Shown one piece after another: positions 8,366 through 17,977 of a stretch of 64,000 bases of DNA (the first letter of the stretch is position 1; every line of letters begins with the position of its first letter). Position numbers and translations under genes: made by a program. The notes under the pieces were generated by a model, which saw only the letters and a program-made list of their open reading frames with translations, did no database searches and was not told the origin of the DNA. Source of the DNA: UBA964 sp031382085 (lineage in GTDB: Bacteria; Pseudomonadota; Gammaproteobacteria; Steroidobacterales; Steroidobacteraceae); assembly GCA_031382085.1 (NCBI GenBank), contig JANMYM010000030.1, forward strand, positions 1 through 64,000, written 5' to 3'.

Positions 8366-11300
8366 ATGGGCAAGCGCACCGACATCAACAGCATCCTGAT
8401 CATCGGCGCGGGGCCGATCATCATCGGCCAGGCCTGCGAATTCGATTATTCCGGCGCGCAGGCCTGCAAGGCGCTGCGCGAGGAAGGCTATCGCGTCATC
8501 CTGGTCAACTCGAATCCCGCGACGATCATGACCGACCCGGAAATGGCCGATGCCATCTACATCGAGCCCATTAACTGGCGCACGATCGCGCGCATCATCG
8601 AGACAGAGCGCCCCGATGCGTTGCTGCCAACCATGGGAGGGCAGACCGCGCTCAACACCGCGCTCGACCTGGTGCGCGAGGGCGTGTTAGCAAAGTTCAA
8701 GGTCGAAATGATCGGCGCGTCGCGCGAAGCCATCGACATGGCGGAAGACCGTGAACTGTTCCGCATTGCAATGCGCGAAATCGGCCTCGAGTGCCCCAGG
8801 GCGTCGATCGCCCGCAGCCTCGATCAGGCGCTGGTGCTGCAGACCGACGTCGGCTATCCCTGTGTCATCCGTCCGTCGTTCACGCTCGGTGGTTCCGGTG
8901 GCGGCATCGCCTATAACCGCGAAGAATTTGAAGCCATTGTCACCCGCGGGCTGGATGTCTCGCCGACTTCCGAAGTGCTGGTCGAGGAGTCGGTGTTAGG
9001 CTGGAAAGAATTCGAAATGGAGGTGGTGCGCGACCGCGCCGACAACTGCATTATCGTCTGCGCGATCGAGAATCTCGATCCGATGGGCGTGCATACCGGT
9101 GATTCGATCACGGTCGCGCCGGCGCAAACGCTGACCGACAGGGAATACCAGCGGTTGCGCGACGCGTCGATCGCGGTGCTGCGCAAGATCGGCGTCGATA
9201 CCGGCGGTTCGAATGTGCAATTCGCGGTGAATCCCGTGGACGGTCGCGTGCTGGTCATTGAAATGAACCCGCGCGTGTCGCGCTCCTCGGCTCTGGCCTC
9301 GAAGGCCACCGGCTTCCCGATCGCCAGGATTGCTGCGAAGCTGGCGGTTGGCTATACGCTGGATGAATTGCGCAACGACATTACCGGCGGCCAGACGCCG
9401 GCGTCGTTCGAGCCGGCAATCGACTATGTCGTCACCAAGATCCCGCGCTTTACGTTCGAGAAATTTCCGGCGGCCAATTCCCGCCTGACCACGCAGATGA
9501 AGTCGGTTGGTGAGGCGATGGCCATTGGCCGTTGTTTTCAGGAGTCGCTGCAGAAGGCGTTGCGCAGCCTCGAGACGGGTCTCGACGGGCTTACCGAGAT
9601 CGTCGTCCGCAAGCCGAAACAGCCGCTCACCGATGAAGACACCGAGCGCCTGACCTACGAACTGCGCTCGCCGGGTCCTAACAGGTTGCTGTACGTTGCG
9701 GATGCATTTCGCGCCGGCTGGACCCAGCAGCACATCTACGAGTTGACCAGAATCGACCCTTGGTTTCTGGCGCAGATCGAGGACCTGCTGCATTCCGAAG
9801 CCAGGGTCATGGCCGACAAGGAAACGGCCCTTTACGGTGACAGCCTGCGCGCGCTGAAGCGCCAGGGTTTTTCAGATATGCGCCTCGCGCGGCTCGCCGG
9901 CATCACCGAGGACATGGTGCGCCAGAAACGTCACGACCAGGGGATTCGACCGGTCTACAAGCGTGTCGACACCTGCGCGGCCGAATTCGCGACCACCACC
10001 GCCTACATGTATTCCACCTACGACGAGGAATGCGAAGCGGCGCCGACCAGGAAGCCCAAGATCATGGTGCTGGGTGGCGGGCCTAACAGAATCGGTCAGG
10101 GAATTGAGTTTGACTATTGCTGTGTGCATGCTGCGCTGGCCCTGCGCGAAGATGGATTTGAGACCATCATGGTCAATTGCAATCCGGAAACCGTTTCCAC
10201 CGACTACGACATTTCCGATCGACTTTACTTCGAGCCGCTGACTCTCGAGGATGTCATCGAGATCATCGACAAGGAAAAACCCAAGGGCGTCATTGTCCAG
10301 TACGGCGGCCAGACGCCACTCAAGTTGAGTCGCGCGCTGGAAAGGGCTGGCGCGCCCATTATTGGCACCAGCCCCGAATCGATCGACATCGCCGAAGATC
10401 GCGAGCGCTTTCAGAAACTGGTCACGGAATTGAAGCTGCTGCAGCCGGCTAACGCCACCGCGCGCACGGAGGCGCAGGCGCTGAAACTCGCCCAGCAGGT
10501 GGGCTTTCCACTGGTGGTGCGGCCGTCCTATGTGTTAGGTGGCCGGGCCATGGAAGTGGTCTTCAATAGCGATGACCTCAAGGCCTACATGACGGATGCC
10601 GTCAAAGTCAGCAATGACAGCCCGGTGCTGCTGGATCGGTTTCTCGACGACGCCATTGAGGTGGATGTCGACGCCTGTTGCGACGGCAACGACGTGTTGA
10701 TCGGCGGTATCATGGAGCATGTCGAGCAGGCCGGGGTGCATTCGGGCGACTCCAGTTGTTCGTTGCCGCCTAATTCCCTGAGCAAGGAAATCCAGGACCA
10801 GCTGCGCGTCCAGACGCGGCAGCTCGCGTTAGGTCTCAACGTCATCGGCCTGATGAATGTCCAGTTCGCGATCCAGGGCGGCCGCATCTATGTGCTGGAG
10901 GTCAATCCCAGGGCTTCGCGCACCGCGCCGTTTGTCTCCAAGGCGACCGGCTATCAGCTGGCCAAGATCGGCGCCCGTGTCATGGCAGGCAAGACGCTGG
11001 CGAAGCAGGGCGCGCTGCGCGAGCGAGTCCCGCCTTACTTCTCAGTCAAGGAAGCGGTGTTTCCGTTCGTGAAATTCCCGGAGGCCGACCCGATTCTGGG
11101 GCCGGAAATGAAGTCCACCGGCGAGGTCATGGGCACCGGCCGCACGTTCGGGGAGGCCTATGCCAAGGCGCAGGCGGCTTCGGGCGTCAGCCTGCCGACC
11201 AGCGGCGTTTGCCTGATCAGCGTGAAGGAACGCGACAAACCCGGCGCCGTCGAGCTGGCACGCCGATTGTTGACGCTGGGATTTGAGCTGATTGCGACCG

Positions 11301-11602
11301 ACGGCACGGCCAAAGCCATCAATGAAGCGGGCCTCGCCTGCCGGCGCGTCAACAAAGTCCGTGAAGGGCGCCCGCATATCGTGGACATGATCAAGAACGA
11401 TGAAATCGATCTGATCATCAATACCACAGAAGGCCGTCAGGCGGTGCGCGAATCCAATGCCATCCGGCGCGAAGCAGTGCAGCGACGCGTGACCTATTAC
11501 ACGACCATGGCGGGTGCATTTGCCACCTGCGCGGCGATCGACCAGATCGAACATGTCGAACCTAACAAACTTCAGGACCTGCACCGGGAGCTGCTCGCAT
11601 GA
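8366..11602 (+). CDS. carB: Carbamoyl-phosphate synthase large subunit
   Basis: 1078 residues, close to the 1073 of E. coli. It starts MGKRTDINSILIIGAGPIII, the usual CarB start. Two homologous ATP-grasp halves are visible, each beginning with a pre-ATP-grasp G-G-G-P/G-A-G-P motif (the second at VLGGGPNRIGQGIEFDY). Both halves contain LVEESVLGWKEFEMEV- or LDRFLDDAIEVDVDA-type catalytic segments. The last ~140 residues are the MGS-like allosteric domain. The carB stop overlaps the greA start (ATGA). Confidence 0.98.
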   Translation: MGKRTDINSILIIGAGPIIIGQACEFDYSGAQACKALREEGYRVILVNSNPATIMTDPEMADAIYIEPINWRTIARIIETERPDALLPTMGGQTALNTALDLVREGVLAKFKVEMIGASREAIDMAEDRELFRIAMREIGLECPRASIARSLDQALVLQTDVGYPCVIRPSFTLGGSGGGIAYNREEFEAIVTRGLDVSPTSEVLVEESVLGWKEFEMEVVRDRADNCIIVCAIENLDPMGVHTGDSITVAPAQTLTDREYQRLRDASIAVLRKIGVDTGGSNVQFAVNPVDGRVLVIEMNPRVSRSSALASKATGFPIARIAAKLAVGYTLDELRNDITGGQTPASFEPAIDYVVTKIPRFTFEKFPAANSRLTTQMKSVGEAMAIGRCFQESLQKALRSLETGLDGLTEIVVRKPKQPLTDEDTERLTYELRSPGPNRLLYVADAFRAGWTQQHIYELTRIDPWFLAQIEDLLHSEARVMADKETALYGDSLRALKRQGFSDMRLARLAGITEDMVRQKRHDQGIRPVYKRVDTCAAEFATTTAYMYSTYDEECEAAPTRKPKIMVLGGGPNRIGQGIEFDYCCVHAALALREDGFETIMVNCNPETVSTDYDISDRLYFEPLTLEDVIEIIDKEKPKGVIVQYGGQTPLKLSRALERAGAPIIGTSPESIDIAEDRERFQKLVTELKLLQPANATARTEAQALKLAQQVGFPLVVRPSYVLGGRAMEVVFNSDDLKAYMTDAVKVSNDSPVLLDRFLDDAIEVDVDACCDGNDVLIGGIMEHVEQAGVHSGDSSCSLPPNSLSKEIQDQLRVQTRQLALGLNVIGLMNVQFAIQGGRIYVLEVNPRASRTAPFVSKATGYQLAKIGARVMAGKTLAKQGALRERVPPYFSVKEAVFPFVKFPEADPILGPEMKSTGEVMGTGRTFGEAYAKAQAASGVSLPTSGVCLISVKERDKPGAVELARRLLTLGFELIATDGTAKAINEAGLACRRVNKVREGRPHIVDMIKNDEIDLIINTTEGRQAVRESNAIRREAVQRRVTYYTTMAGAFATCAAIDQIEHVEPNKLQDLHRELLA

Positions 11603-12075
11603 AGCGAAGCCCGATGACATTGCGCGGCGCCGGGCAGTTGCGCGCGGAGCTCAAGAAGCTCAAGAGCGAGTCACGGCCGGCGGTCATCAAGGCGATCGCC
11701 GAGGCGCGTAGTCATGGCGATTTGTCCGAAAACGCCGAATACCATGCCGCACGCGAACAACAGGGGTTTATCGAAGGCCGCATTGGTGAAATCGAGGGCA
11801 AGCTCGGCAATTGCGAGATCATTGACGTCACGGCGATACCTAACACTGGCAAGGTGATCTTCGGTGCCACGGTCGAGATCGAGAACCTTGACGACGGGAC
11901 GAAAGTCGTTTACCAGCTGGTTGGCGAGGACGAGGCTGATATCAAGGCCGGCCGCATCGCAATCACGTCGCCCATCGCGCGCGCCCTGGTCGGCAAGAGT
12001 GTCGGCGATGAGGTGGCCGTGACCGCGCCCGGTGGTGTGCGCAGCTTCGAAGTCGTCAAAGTCCGCTACGAATAA
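11599..12075 (+). CDS. greA: Transcription elongation factor GreA
   Basis: 158 residues, exactly the E. coli length. GreA binds the RNA polymerase secondary channel and stimulates cleavage of backtracked RNA. The N-terminal coiled coil carries the tip sequence SHGDLSENAEYHAAREQQ (acidic catalytic residues). The C-terminal FKBP-like domain includes VIFGATVEIENL and TSPIARALVGKSVGDEV. The start overlaps the carB stop by four bases; a second in-frame ATG (11614) would also fit but shortens the protein below family length. It converges with yhbY. Confidence 0.97.
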   Translation: MKRSPMTLRGAGQLRAELKKLKSESRPAVIKAIAEARSHGDLSENAEYHAAREQQGFIEGRIGEIEGKLGNCEIIDVTAIPNTGKVIFGATVEIENLDDGTKVVYQLVGEDEADIKAGRIAITSPIARALVGKSVGDEVAVTAPGGVRSFEVVKVRYE

Positions 12076-12081
12076 CGCGCG

Positions 12082-12378
12082 TCAGTCTGGAATGACAATC
12101 CTGGGCAGCTTCGGATGCTGGCGGTACAGCACGCCCACATGACCGATACGATGCACCAGTACGCTGTCACTGCGCGCGGCCAGTTGCGCCAGCATGTCAT
12201 CGCGCGCGCCGCGCTCGGAGCCGCGCGCCTTGACCTTGATGAGCTCGTGCGACTCCAGCGCGTTCTGCGTCTCCCGCACCACCGCATCGCTGAGGCCTGC
12301 AGTGCCAATCCAAACCACCGGGTTCAGTGCGTGCGCGAGACCGCGCAGGAATTTTCGCTGTCGTTCGTTCAGGTCCAT
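12082..12378 (-). CDS. yhbY: YhbY family RNA-binding protein (CRM domain)
   Basis: 98 residues forming a single CRM domain: LNERQRKFLRGLAHALNPVV at the N-terminus, then WIGTAGLSDAVV, HELIKVKARG and VLVHRIGHVGVLYR. YhbY associates with pre-50S ribosomal particles. In E. coli it is divergent from rlmE-ftsH. Here it is divergent from ftsH with no rlmE between them. The 205-base gap on its 5' side (12379-12583) holds only the ftsH promoter region. Confidence 0.93.
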   Translation of the reverse strand: MDLNERQRKFLRGLAHALNPVVWIGTAGLSDAVVRETQNALESHELIKVKARGSERGARDDMLAQLAARSDSVLVHRIGHVGVLYRQHPKLPRIVIPD

Positions 12379-12414
12379 CCGTTGATTTTGGCATAGTCGG
12401 TAAAATGCCCAGGT

Positions 12415-12442
12415 CTTGAACCCGGGGGGTGGCGCCCCTATT
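12415..12442 (+). promoter_or_regulatory. Sigma-32 (heat-shock) promoter of ftsH
   Basis: CTTGAA (12415-12420), a 14-base spacer, then CCCCTATT (12435-12442) matches the RpoH promoter pattern CTTGAA-N(11-16)-CCCCATNT closely. It lies about 140 bases upstream of the ftsH ATG. RpoH control of ftsH is established in E. coli, where FtsH in turn degrades sigma-32. Confidence 0.7.
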
Positions 12443-12583
12443 AAGACCTATAACCGAGGCCGTAGACCTGAGTTATACGTTCCAGGCAAGGACAGGCGTC
12501 GCGACTCTGGATCGCGCGCCGCCGAAACCTATCGCATAGCCGATGGGAACTGAATGGTGTAGGGTCGATCCAACGAGGAATAC

Positions 12584-14503
12584 ATGAACGATTCATTCAA
12601 AAATTTCGCCATCGGGGCTGTAGTCCTGGTGGCTTTATTGCTCGTTTTCAGCAATTTCATGTCGGGTGGCACGAAACCCGCCGAACTCGCGTATTCCGAT
12701 TTTCTCTTCAAGGTCCGCGGCGGCGGTATCAGCGAAGTGACCTTGCAGGGCAACATGATTTACGCCCTCGACAAGAACCAGAGCAAGCTCAAGGTCCACA
12801 ACCCGGAAACCGACTACACGGCCCTGATTGGCATGCTCGACAAGTCCCACGTGCGCATCAAGTCCGAACCGCCGCCGGAAACGCCACTGATCTATCAAAT
12901 CCTGTTGCAGCTCGCGCCCGTGGCGCTGGTGCTGTTCCTGTTCTTTTACATGCTGCGGCAGATGCAGGGCGGCGGCAATGGCCGTGGCGCCATGTCATTC
13001 GGCAAGAGCCGCGCGCGGCTGTTAGGTGAGGACCAGGTCAACGTCACCTTTGCGGATGTCGCGGGCGTGGATGAAGCCAAGCAGGAAGTGGGCGAAATCG
13101 TCGACTTCCTCAAGGACCCGGGCAAGTTCCAGAAGCTGGGCGGCAAGATCCCTAAAGGCGTGCTGATGGTCGGCTCGCCCGGCACCGGCAAGACGCTGCT
13201 GGCTCGCGCCATCGCCGGCGAGGCCAAGGTGCCGTTCTTCACGATTTCAGGTTCCGATTTCGTCGAAATGTTCGTTGGCGTGGGCGCTTCACGGGTGCGC
13301 GACATGTTCGAACAGGCCAAGAAACATGCGCCGTGCATCATCTTCATCGACGAAATCGACGCGGTCGGGCGCCATCGTGGAGCCGGACTTGGCGGCGGCC
13401 ACGACGAGCGCGAACAGACGCTCAACCAGCTGCTGGTGGAAATGGACGGCTTCGAAGGCAACGAAGGCATCATCGTAATTGCCGCGACCAACCGTCCGGA
13501 TGTTCTCGACCCGGCGTTACTGCGCCCCGGCCGCTTCGACCGCCAGGTCGTCGTGCCGCTGCCAGATGTCCGTGGCCGCGAGCAGATACTACGAGTACAC
13601 ATGCGCAAGGTGCCGTTGGGCGATGACGTCAAGCCGGCGCTGATCGCGCGCGGCACGCCCGGGTTCTCGGGCGCGGATCTTGCAAACCTCGTCAACGAAG
13701 CGGCGCTGTTTGCCGCGCGTGCTAACAAACGCACTGTCAACATGGAAGAGCTGGAAAAAGCCAAGGACAAAATCATGATGGGCACGGAGCGTCGCTCCAT
13801 GGTCATGAGTGAAAAGGAAAAGCTCAACACCGCTTATCACGAAGCAGGGCATGCGATTGTCGGCGTCAATCTGCCGGAGCATGATCCGGTATACAAGGTC
13901 ACTATCATCCCGCGCGGCCGCGCCTTGGGCGTGACGTTTTTCCTGCCGGAAGAAGATCGTTACAGCTACAGCCGCCAGCGGCTCGAGTCGCAGATTTCCA
14001 GCCTGTTCGGGGGCCGCATCGCCGAGGAGCTGGCCTTTGGCAAGGACGCAGTTACCACCGGTGCGTCCAATGACATCGAGCGCGCCACCACGCTGGCCCG
14101 CAACATGGTAACCAAGTGGGGTCTGTCAGACCGGCTGGGCCCATTGACGTATCTTGAGGAAAGCGGCGAGGTGTTCCTCGGACGTTCGGTGACGCAGAAC
14201 AAGCAAGTCTCGGATGAGACCGCTCACGTCATCGACATCGAGGTGCGCCGGGTGATCGATTTGGCCTATCAGCGTGCCAAGACCATACTGACTGAGCATC
14301 GGGACAAGCTGGATGCGATGGCGCAGGCCTTGATCAAATACGAGACCATCGATGAGGGCCAGATCAAGGAAATCATGGAAGGCCGCCCGCCGAGCCCGCC
14401 CGCAGACTGGGACGACAGCATCGGCACCAAGGGCGGGTTCAGGCCGTCGCCCGATGCAGGGCCGGGTGGTGTCGGTACACCTGCCCCGGACAGTGCCAGC
14501 TGA
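12584..14503 (+). CDS. ftsH: ATP-dependent zinc metalloprotease FtsH
   Basis: 639 residues. Inner-membrane AAA+ protease. Transmembrane segments are at about residues 7-25 and 102-123, with a periplasmic domain between. Walker A is GSPGTGKT (197-204); Walker B is CIIFIDEIDAVG; the second region of homology is PALLRPGRFDRQ. The zinc site HEAGH follows (AYHEAGHAIVG). The C-terminus is a Pro/Gly-rich tail. The ribosome site is CGAGGAATAC before the ATG. A sigma-32-like promoter precedes it and folP follows within 20 bases. Confidence 0.98.
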   Translation: MNDSFKNFAIGAVVLVALLLVFSNFMSGGTKPAELAYSDFLFKVRGGGISEVTLQGNMIYALDKNQSKLKVHNPETDYTALIGMLDKSHVRIKSEPPPETPLIYQILLQLAPVALVLFLFFYMLRQMQGGGNGRGAMSFGKSRARLLGEDQVNVTFADVAGVDEAKQEVGEIVDFLKDPGKFQKLGGKIPKGVLMVGSPGTGKTLLARAIAGEAKVPFFTISGSDFVEMFVGVGASRVRDMFEQAKKHAPCIIFIDEIDAVGRHRGAGLGGGHDEREQTLNQLLVEMDGFEGNEGIIVIAATNRPDVLDPALLRPGRFDRQVVVPLPDVRGREQILRVHMRKVPLGDDVKPALIARGTPGFSGADLANLVNEAALFAARANKRTVNMEELEKAKDKIMMGTERRSMVMSEKEKLNTAYHEAGHAIVGVNLPEHDPVYKVTIIPRGRALGVTFFLPEEDRYSYSRQRLESQISSLFGGRIAEELAFGKDAVTTGASNDIERATTLARNMVTKWGLSDRLGPLTYLEESGEVFLGRSVTQNKQVSDETAHVIDIEVRRVIDLAYQRAKTILTEHRDKLDAMAQALIKYETIDEGQIKEIMEGRPPSPPADWDDSIGTKGGFRPSPDAGPGGVGTPAPDSAS

Positions 14504-14522
14504 GGAGTAGCCGGCGGTTAAC

Positions 14523-15356
14523 TTGGACTGCCTGTTAGCTTGCGGCGACCGGCGGCTGGACCTTGGCCAGCCGGTGGTCATGGGCATCCTGAATGTCACG
14601 CCGGATTCATTCTCCGACGGCGGGCGTTATACCAGCGTGTTAGCGGCGATTGATGCAGGCCTGGCCATGCAGGCAGAGGGTGCCGCGATTGTCGACGTCG
14701 GCGGCGAATCGACCCGGCCCGGCGCGCAACCCATTCCCGTCGATGAGGAGATCGCGCGCGTGCTGCCGGTGGTGGAGGGCCTCGCCAGGCAGGATGTGCT
14801 GGTGTCAGTCGACACGAGCTCTCCGGAACTGATGCGGCTGGCGGCCGATGCCGGGGCGGGCTTGATCAACGACGTGCGCGGCTTCCGCCGTCCAGGAGCG
14901 CTGGCGGCGCTGGCAGCGACCCGGCTTGCGGCCTGCGTGATGCATGCGCAGGGCGAACCTCAGAACATGCAACGCGATCCGGCATATGCGGATGTCGTGA
15001 CGGAGGTCAAGGCGTTTTTGGCTGAACGCCTGCAGGCTTGCCGTGCCGCTGGCATTGCTGCAGATCGGCTGATCGTCGATCCTGGATTCGGCTTCGGCAA
15101 GACCGCGGTGCATAATCTTTCGTTGCTGCGGGGCTTGCCGCAGATTGTGCAAATGGGCGCGCCGGTGCTGGTCGGTCTGTCGCGCAAGTCGCTGGTCGGC
15201 CTGCTAACGGGCCGCGCCATGGGGCAGCGCCTCGCCGGTAGCCTGGCGTTAGCCATGCTTGCGATTCAGGCTGGGGCGACGATCGTGCGCGCCCATGATG
15301 TGCAGGAAACAGTGGACGTATTGAACGTACTACGCCAGGTTGAGCAGGGGACCTAA
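14523..15356 (+). CDS. folP: Dihydropteroate synthase
   Basis: 277 residues. FolP condenses 4-aminobenzoate with the pterin pyrophosphate in folate synthesis; it is the sulfonamide target. Motifs are VMGILNVTPDSFSDGG near the N-terminus, DVGGESTRPGA, LINDVRGF and LIVDPGFGFGKT. I use the TTG at 14523: it is the first possible start after an in-frame stop at 14508, and its N-terminus aligns in length with E. coli FolP. AGGAG lies 15 bases upstream, which is long. The gene sits between ftsH and glmM, as in E. coli. Confidence 0.94.
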   Translation: MDCLLACGDRRLDLGQPVVMGILNVTPDSFSDGGRYTSVLAAIDAGLAMQAEGAAIVDVGGESTRPGAQPIPVDEEIARVLPVVEGLARQDVLVSVDTSSPELMRLAADAGAGLINDVRGFRRPGALAALAATRLAACVMHAQGEPQNMQRDPAYADVVTEVKAFLAERLQACRAAGIAADRLIVDPGFGFGKTAVHNLSLLRGLPQIVQMGAPVLVGLSRKSLVGLLTGRAMGQRLAGSLALAMLAIQAGATIVRAHDVQETVDVLNVLRQVEQGT

Positions 15357-15360
15357 TTTT

Positions 15361-16695
15361 ATGGCGCGCAAGTATTTTGGAACCGATGGAGTTCGTGGCC
15401 GGGTCGGAGAACATCCGATGACCGCTGATTTCGCGCTCACCCTGGCAAGCGCTGCCGCGCGCGTTCTCGCGCCTGGCGGCGGATCGGTTTTGATTGGCAA
15501 GGACACTCGTGTATCCGGCTACCTGTTCGAGGCGGCGTTGGAGGCGGGCTTCGTGGCCTCGGGCGTCAATGTCATGTTGATCGGGCCGCTGCCGACACCC
15601 GGCATTGCCTACCTGACTTGCAAGTTTGAATGTGATTTTGGCGTCGTCATCAGCGCCTCGCACAACAAGTACATGGACAACGGCATCAAGTTTTTCGACC
15701 GCCATGGCGGCAAGTTGTCGGATGAACTCGAGGAAGCCATCGAAGCGGAACTGGCCAAGGGCGCAATTACGCGCACCTCGGAAAACCTGGGCAGTGCGCG
15801 CCGCGTCGACAAGTCCCGCACTTATTACCAGCAATTCTGCGCCGGCTCCTTGCCGGCCGGCATGACACTCGAGGGCATGACACTGGCCATCGATTGCGCG
15901 AACGGCGCCGGCTACAAGGTGGCGCCGCGCATCCTCGGAGATCTGGGCGCACAGGTCATCCCGATTGGCTGCTCACCTAACGGCCGTAATATCAACGAGG
16001 GTTGTGGCTCCACCGATACCAAGCTGCTGGAAATGATGGTGCCGGGCGTCAAGGCTCACGCTGGCATCGCGCTGGATGGCGATGGCGACCGTTTGGTCAT
16101 GGTCGATCACAGCGGCGCGGCCGTCGACGGCGATCAGCTCATTTACATCATCGCGCGGGCGCGCGCCGCGGCGCAACAACTCCGCGGTCCCGTGGTCGGC
16201 ACGTTGATGAGCAATCTGGGACTGGAGCTCGGACTGCGGGCGCTGGGCATCGAGTTTCAGCGTGCCCAGGTTGGTGATCGGCATGTTCTGGCCATGCTCA
16301 AGGAAACCGGTGGCGTGTTAGGTGGCGAGACGTCTGGCCATCTGTTGTGCCTCGACAAGGCCACGACTGGCGATGCCATGGTGGCGGCGCTGCAGGTGCT
16401 GGCGGTAATGCGCGAGACCGGCGCCACGCTGCAGGAGCTCGCGGCCGGCATGAGCAAGATGCCGCAGGTGATGATCAATGTGCGCGTCGCACAGCGTTTC
16501 GACCCGTCAACCAATGCCAAAGTGCGGGACGCGGTGGCCGCGATTGAACGGCGGCTGGCGGGCGCAGGCCGCGTGGTGCTGCGCGCCTCCGGCACCGAGC
16601 CTGTGATCCGGGTGATGGTCGAAGGGCGGGACAGGCCGACCACGGCTGCCTGCGCCAACGAACTGGCGGACGTAGTCCGTCTAGCCGTCGCCTGA
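15361..16695 (+). CDS. glmM: Phosphoglucosamine mutase
   Basis: 444 residues, one shorter than E. coli GlmM. It converts glucosamine-6-phosphate to glucosamine-1-phosphate for UDP-GlcNAc synthesis. It starts MARKYFGTDGVRG. The catalytic phosphoserine is Ser100 in VISASHNKYMDNGIKFF. The metal-binding loop is ALDGDGDRLVMVD. The substrate loop is LGGETSGHLL and the C-terminal phosphate site is RASGTEPVIRVMVEG. I chose the ATG at 15361 over an upstream TTG at 15340 because that frame overlaps folP and the family starts at MA-K-YFGTDG. Confidence 0.97.
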   Translation: MARKYFGTDGVRGRVGEHPMTADFALTLASAAARVLAPGGGSVLIGKDTRVSGYLFEAALEAGFVASGVNVMLIGPLPTPGIAYLTCKFECDFGVVISASHNKYMDNGIKFFDRHGGKLSDELEEAIEAELAKGAITRTSENLGSARRVDKSRTYYQQFCAGSLPAGMTLEGMTLAIDCANGAGYKVAPRILGDLGAQVIPIGCSPNGRNINEGCGSTDTKLLEMMVPGVKAHAGIALDGDGDRLVMVDHSGAAVDGDQLIYIIARARAAAQQLRGPVVGTLMSNLGLELGLRALGIEFQRAQVGDRHVLAMLKETGGVLGGETSGHLLCLDKATTGDAMVAALQVLAVMRETGATLQELAAGMSKMPQVMINVRVAQRFDPSTNAKVRDAVAAIERRLAGAGRVVLRASGTEPVIRVMVEGRDRPTTAACANELADVVRLAVA

Positions 16696-16718
16696 GTTCC
16701 AGACCTCGCCGTCTTTGG

Positions 16719-16747
16719 TTGCCCGGCGCCAGCCGCGCCGCTATGAT
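16719..16747 (+). promoter_or_regulatory. Sigma-70 promoter of tpiA
   Basis: TTGCCC (16719-16724), a 17-base spacer and TATGAT (16742-16747) lie in the glmM-tpiA gap, 41 bases before the tpiA start. The GC-rich discriminator CGCGCCCC follows. The same -10/discriminator layout recurs before nuoA and rpsO in this window. Confidence 0.6.
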
Positions 16748-16788
16748 CGCGCCCCTTTTTCATGCCCCCTGCGGGTAAGGTCCAGCCC

Positions 16789-17544
16789 ATGCGCCAACCG
16801 ATTGTTGCCGGCAACTGGAAAATGCACGGATCGCGTGCCGAGAACGCGCGCCTTATCGAGGCGATATTGGCGGGTCTCAAGGATCGTGGCGCCAGTGAGT
16901 GCGTCATTTGCCCGCCCGCGCTGTATTTGACGGATGTGGGCCGCGCCATCGAGGGCAGCCGCGCACGGCTCGGCGCTCAAACAGTCTGCGCAGAAGCGCC
17001 GGGCGCATTTACCGGCGAAATCGCGGCCCGCATGCTCAAGGATGTGGGCTGCAGTCATGTGATCGTCGGCCATTCCGAGCGTCGCAGCCTGTTTGGCGAA
17101 TCGGACGCTCTGGTCGCTCGCAAGTACGCCGCCGCCATGGCAGCGGGCTTGACCCCGATCTTGTGCGTTGGCGAGCTGCTGGCTGAACGCGAAGCAGGCC
17201 AGACGGAGGCCGTGGTCGCACGCCAGTTGGACGCGGTAATGGCATTGAGCGGAGTGTCCAGCTTTGCGGTTGCCGTGATTGCCTATGAACCTGTCTGGGC
17301 CATTGGCACCGGCAGGACGGCAAGCCCGGACCAGGCGCAGGAGGTCCACCGGTTCATTCGGGGGCGGCTGGCGGGCCACGATGCTAAAATTGCGGGTCTG
17401 ACGCGCATCCTGTATGGCGGTAGTGTCAAGGCTGGGAATGCCGCGGAGCTTTTTGCCAAGCCGGATGTTGATGGCGGCTTGATCGGCGGAGCGTCTCTGA
17501 AGGCGGATGAGTTTTTAGCGATTGTGGCGGCCGCGGACGGTTGA
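16789..17544 (+). CDS. tpiA: Triosephosphate isomerase
   Basis: 251 residues. Interconverts dihydroxyacetone phosphate and glyceraldehyde-3-phosphate. Catalytic residues are visible: Lys11 in VAGNWKMHG, the His in VIVGHSERR and the Glu in AYEPVWAIGTG. The phosphate-binding end is LYGGSVKAGNAAEL and VDGGLIGGASL. The ATG at 16789 is preceded by AAGG at 8 bases; an ATG at 16762 would add nine residues not seen in the family. It is followed by secG after 30 bases. Confidence 0.97.
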   Translation: MRQPIVAGNWKMHGSRAENARLIEAILAGLKDRGASECVICPPALYLTDVGRAIEGSRARLGAQTVCAEAPGAFTGEIAARMLKDVGCSHVIVGHSERRSLFGESDALVARKYAAAMAAGLTPILCVGELLAEREAGQTEAVVARQLDAVMALSGVSSFAVAVIAYEPVWAIGTGRTASPDQAQEVHRFIRGRLAGHDAKIAGLTRILYGGSVKAGNAAELFAKPDVDGGLIGGASLKADEFLAIVAAADG

Positions 17545-17574
17545 CGCGATCAAGACTGGACTGGGTAGCAAACT

Positions 17575-17952
17575 ATGTTGCGAATTTTTCTAACAGGCGT
17601 GCAGTTGTTCAGTGCGGTGATCATCATCGCGCTGGTGTTACTGCAACGAGGCCGTGGCGCAGATGCGGGCGCTGGTTTTGGCGCGGGCGCGTCAGGCACG
17701 GTCTTCGGCGCGCGTGGTGCGACGACCGGCTTGTCCCGGGCTACCGCGATCGCCGCGATAATCTTCATGATCAACAGCCTGGTGCTGGCCTATACCGGCA
17801 AGCAGGAAATTGCAGCGCCCAAGCCGCTGCTGGAAGTCCCAGCGACCACGCTTCCCGCCACCGTGCCGTCATCGACGGTGCCGGCCTTGCCCCCGGTGAC
17901 GTCACCCGCGCCGGCCGCAGCGACAACGCCGGCGGCTCCGGAAAAAAAATAA
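17575..17952 (+). CDS. secG: Preprotein translocase subunit SecG
   Basis: 125 residues. SecG is the small auxiliary subunit of the SecYEG channel. Two membrane helices (about 3-22 and 53-72) flank a cytoplasmic loop with LLQRGRGADAGAGFG and a GTVFGARG stretch, typical for SecG. The last ~45 residues are Ala/Pro/Thr-rich and low in complexity, ending in three Lys. Position between tpiA and tRNA-Leu(GAG) matches the conserved gammaproteobacterial order. Confidence 0.93.
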   Translation: MLRIFLTGVQLFSAVIIIALVLLQRGRGADAGAGFGAGASGTVFGARGATTGLSRATAIAAIIFMINSLVLAYTGKQEIAAPKPLLEVPATTLPATVPSSTVPALPPVTSPAPAAATTPAAPEKK

Positions 17953-17977
17953 CGGCTTGGCCAGGATCAGATTTTTC

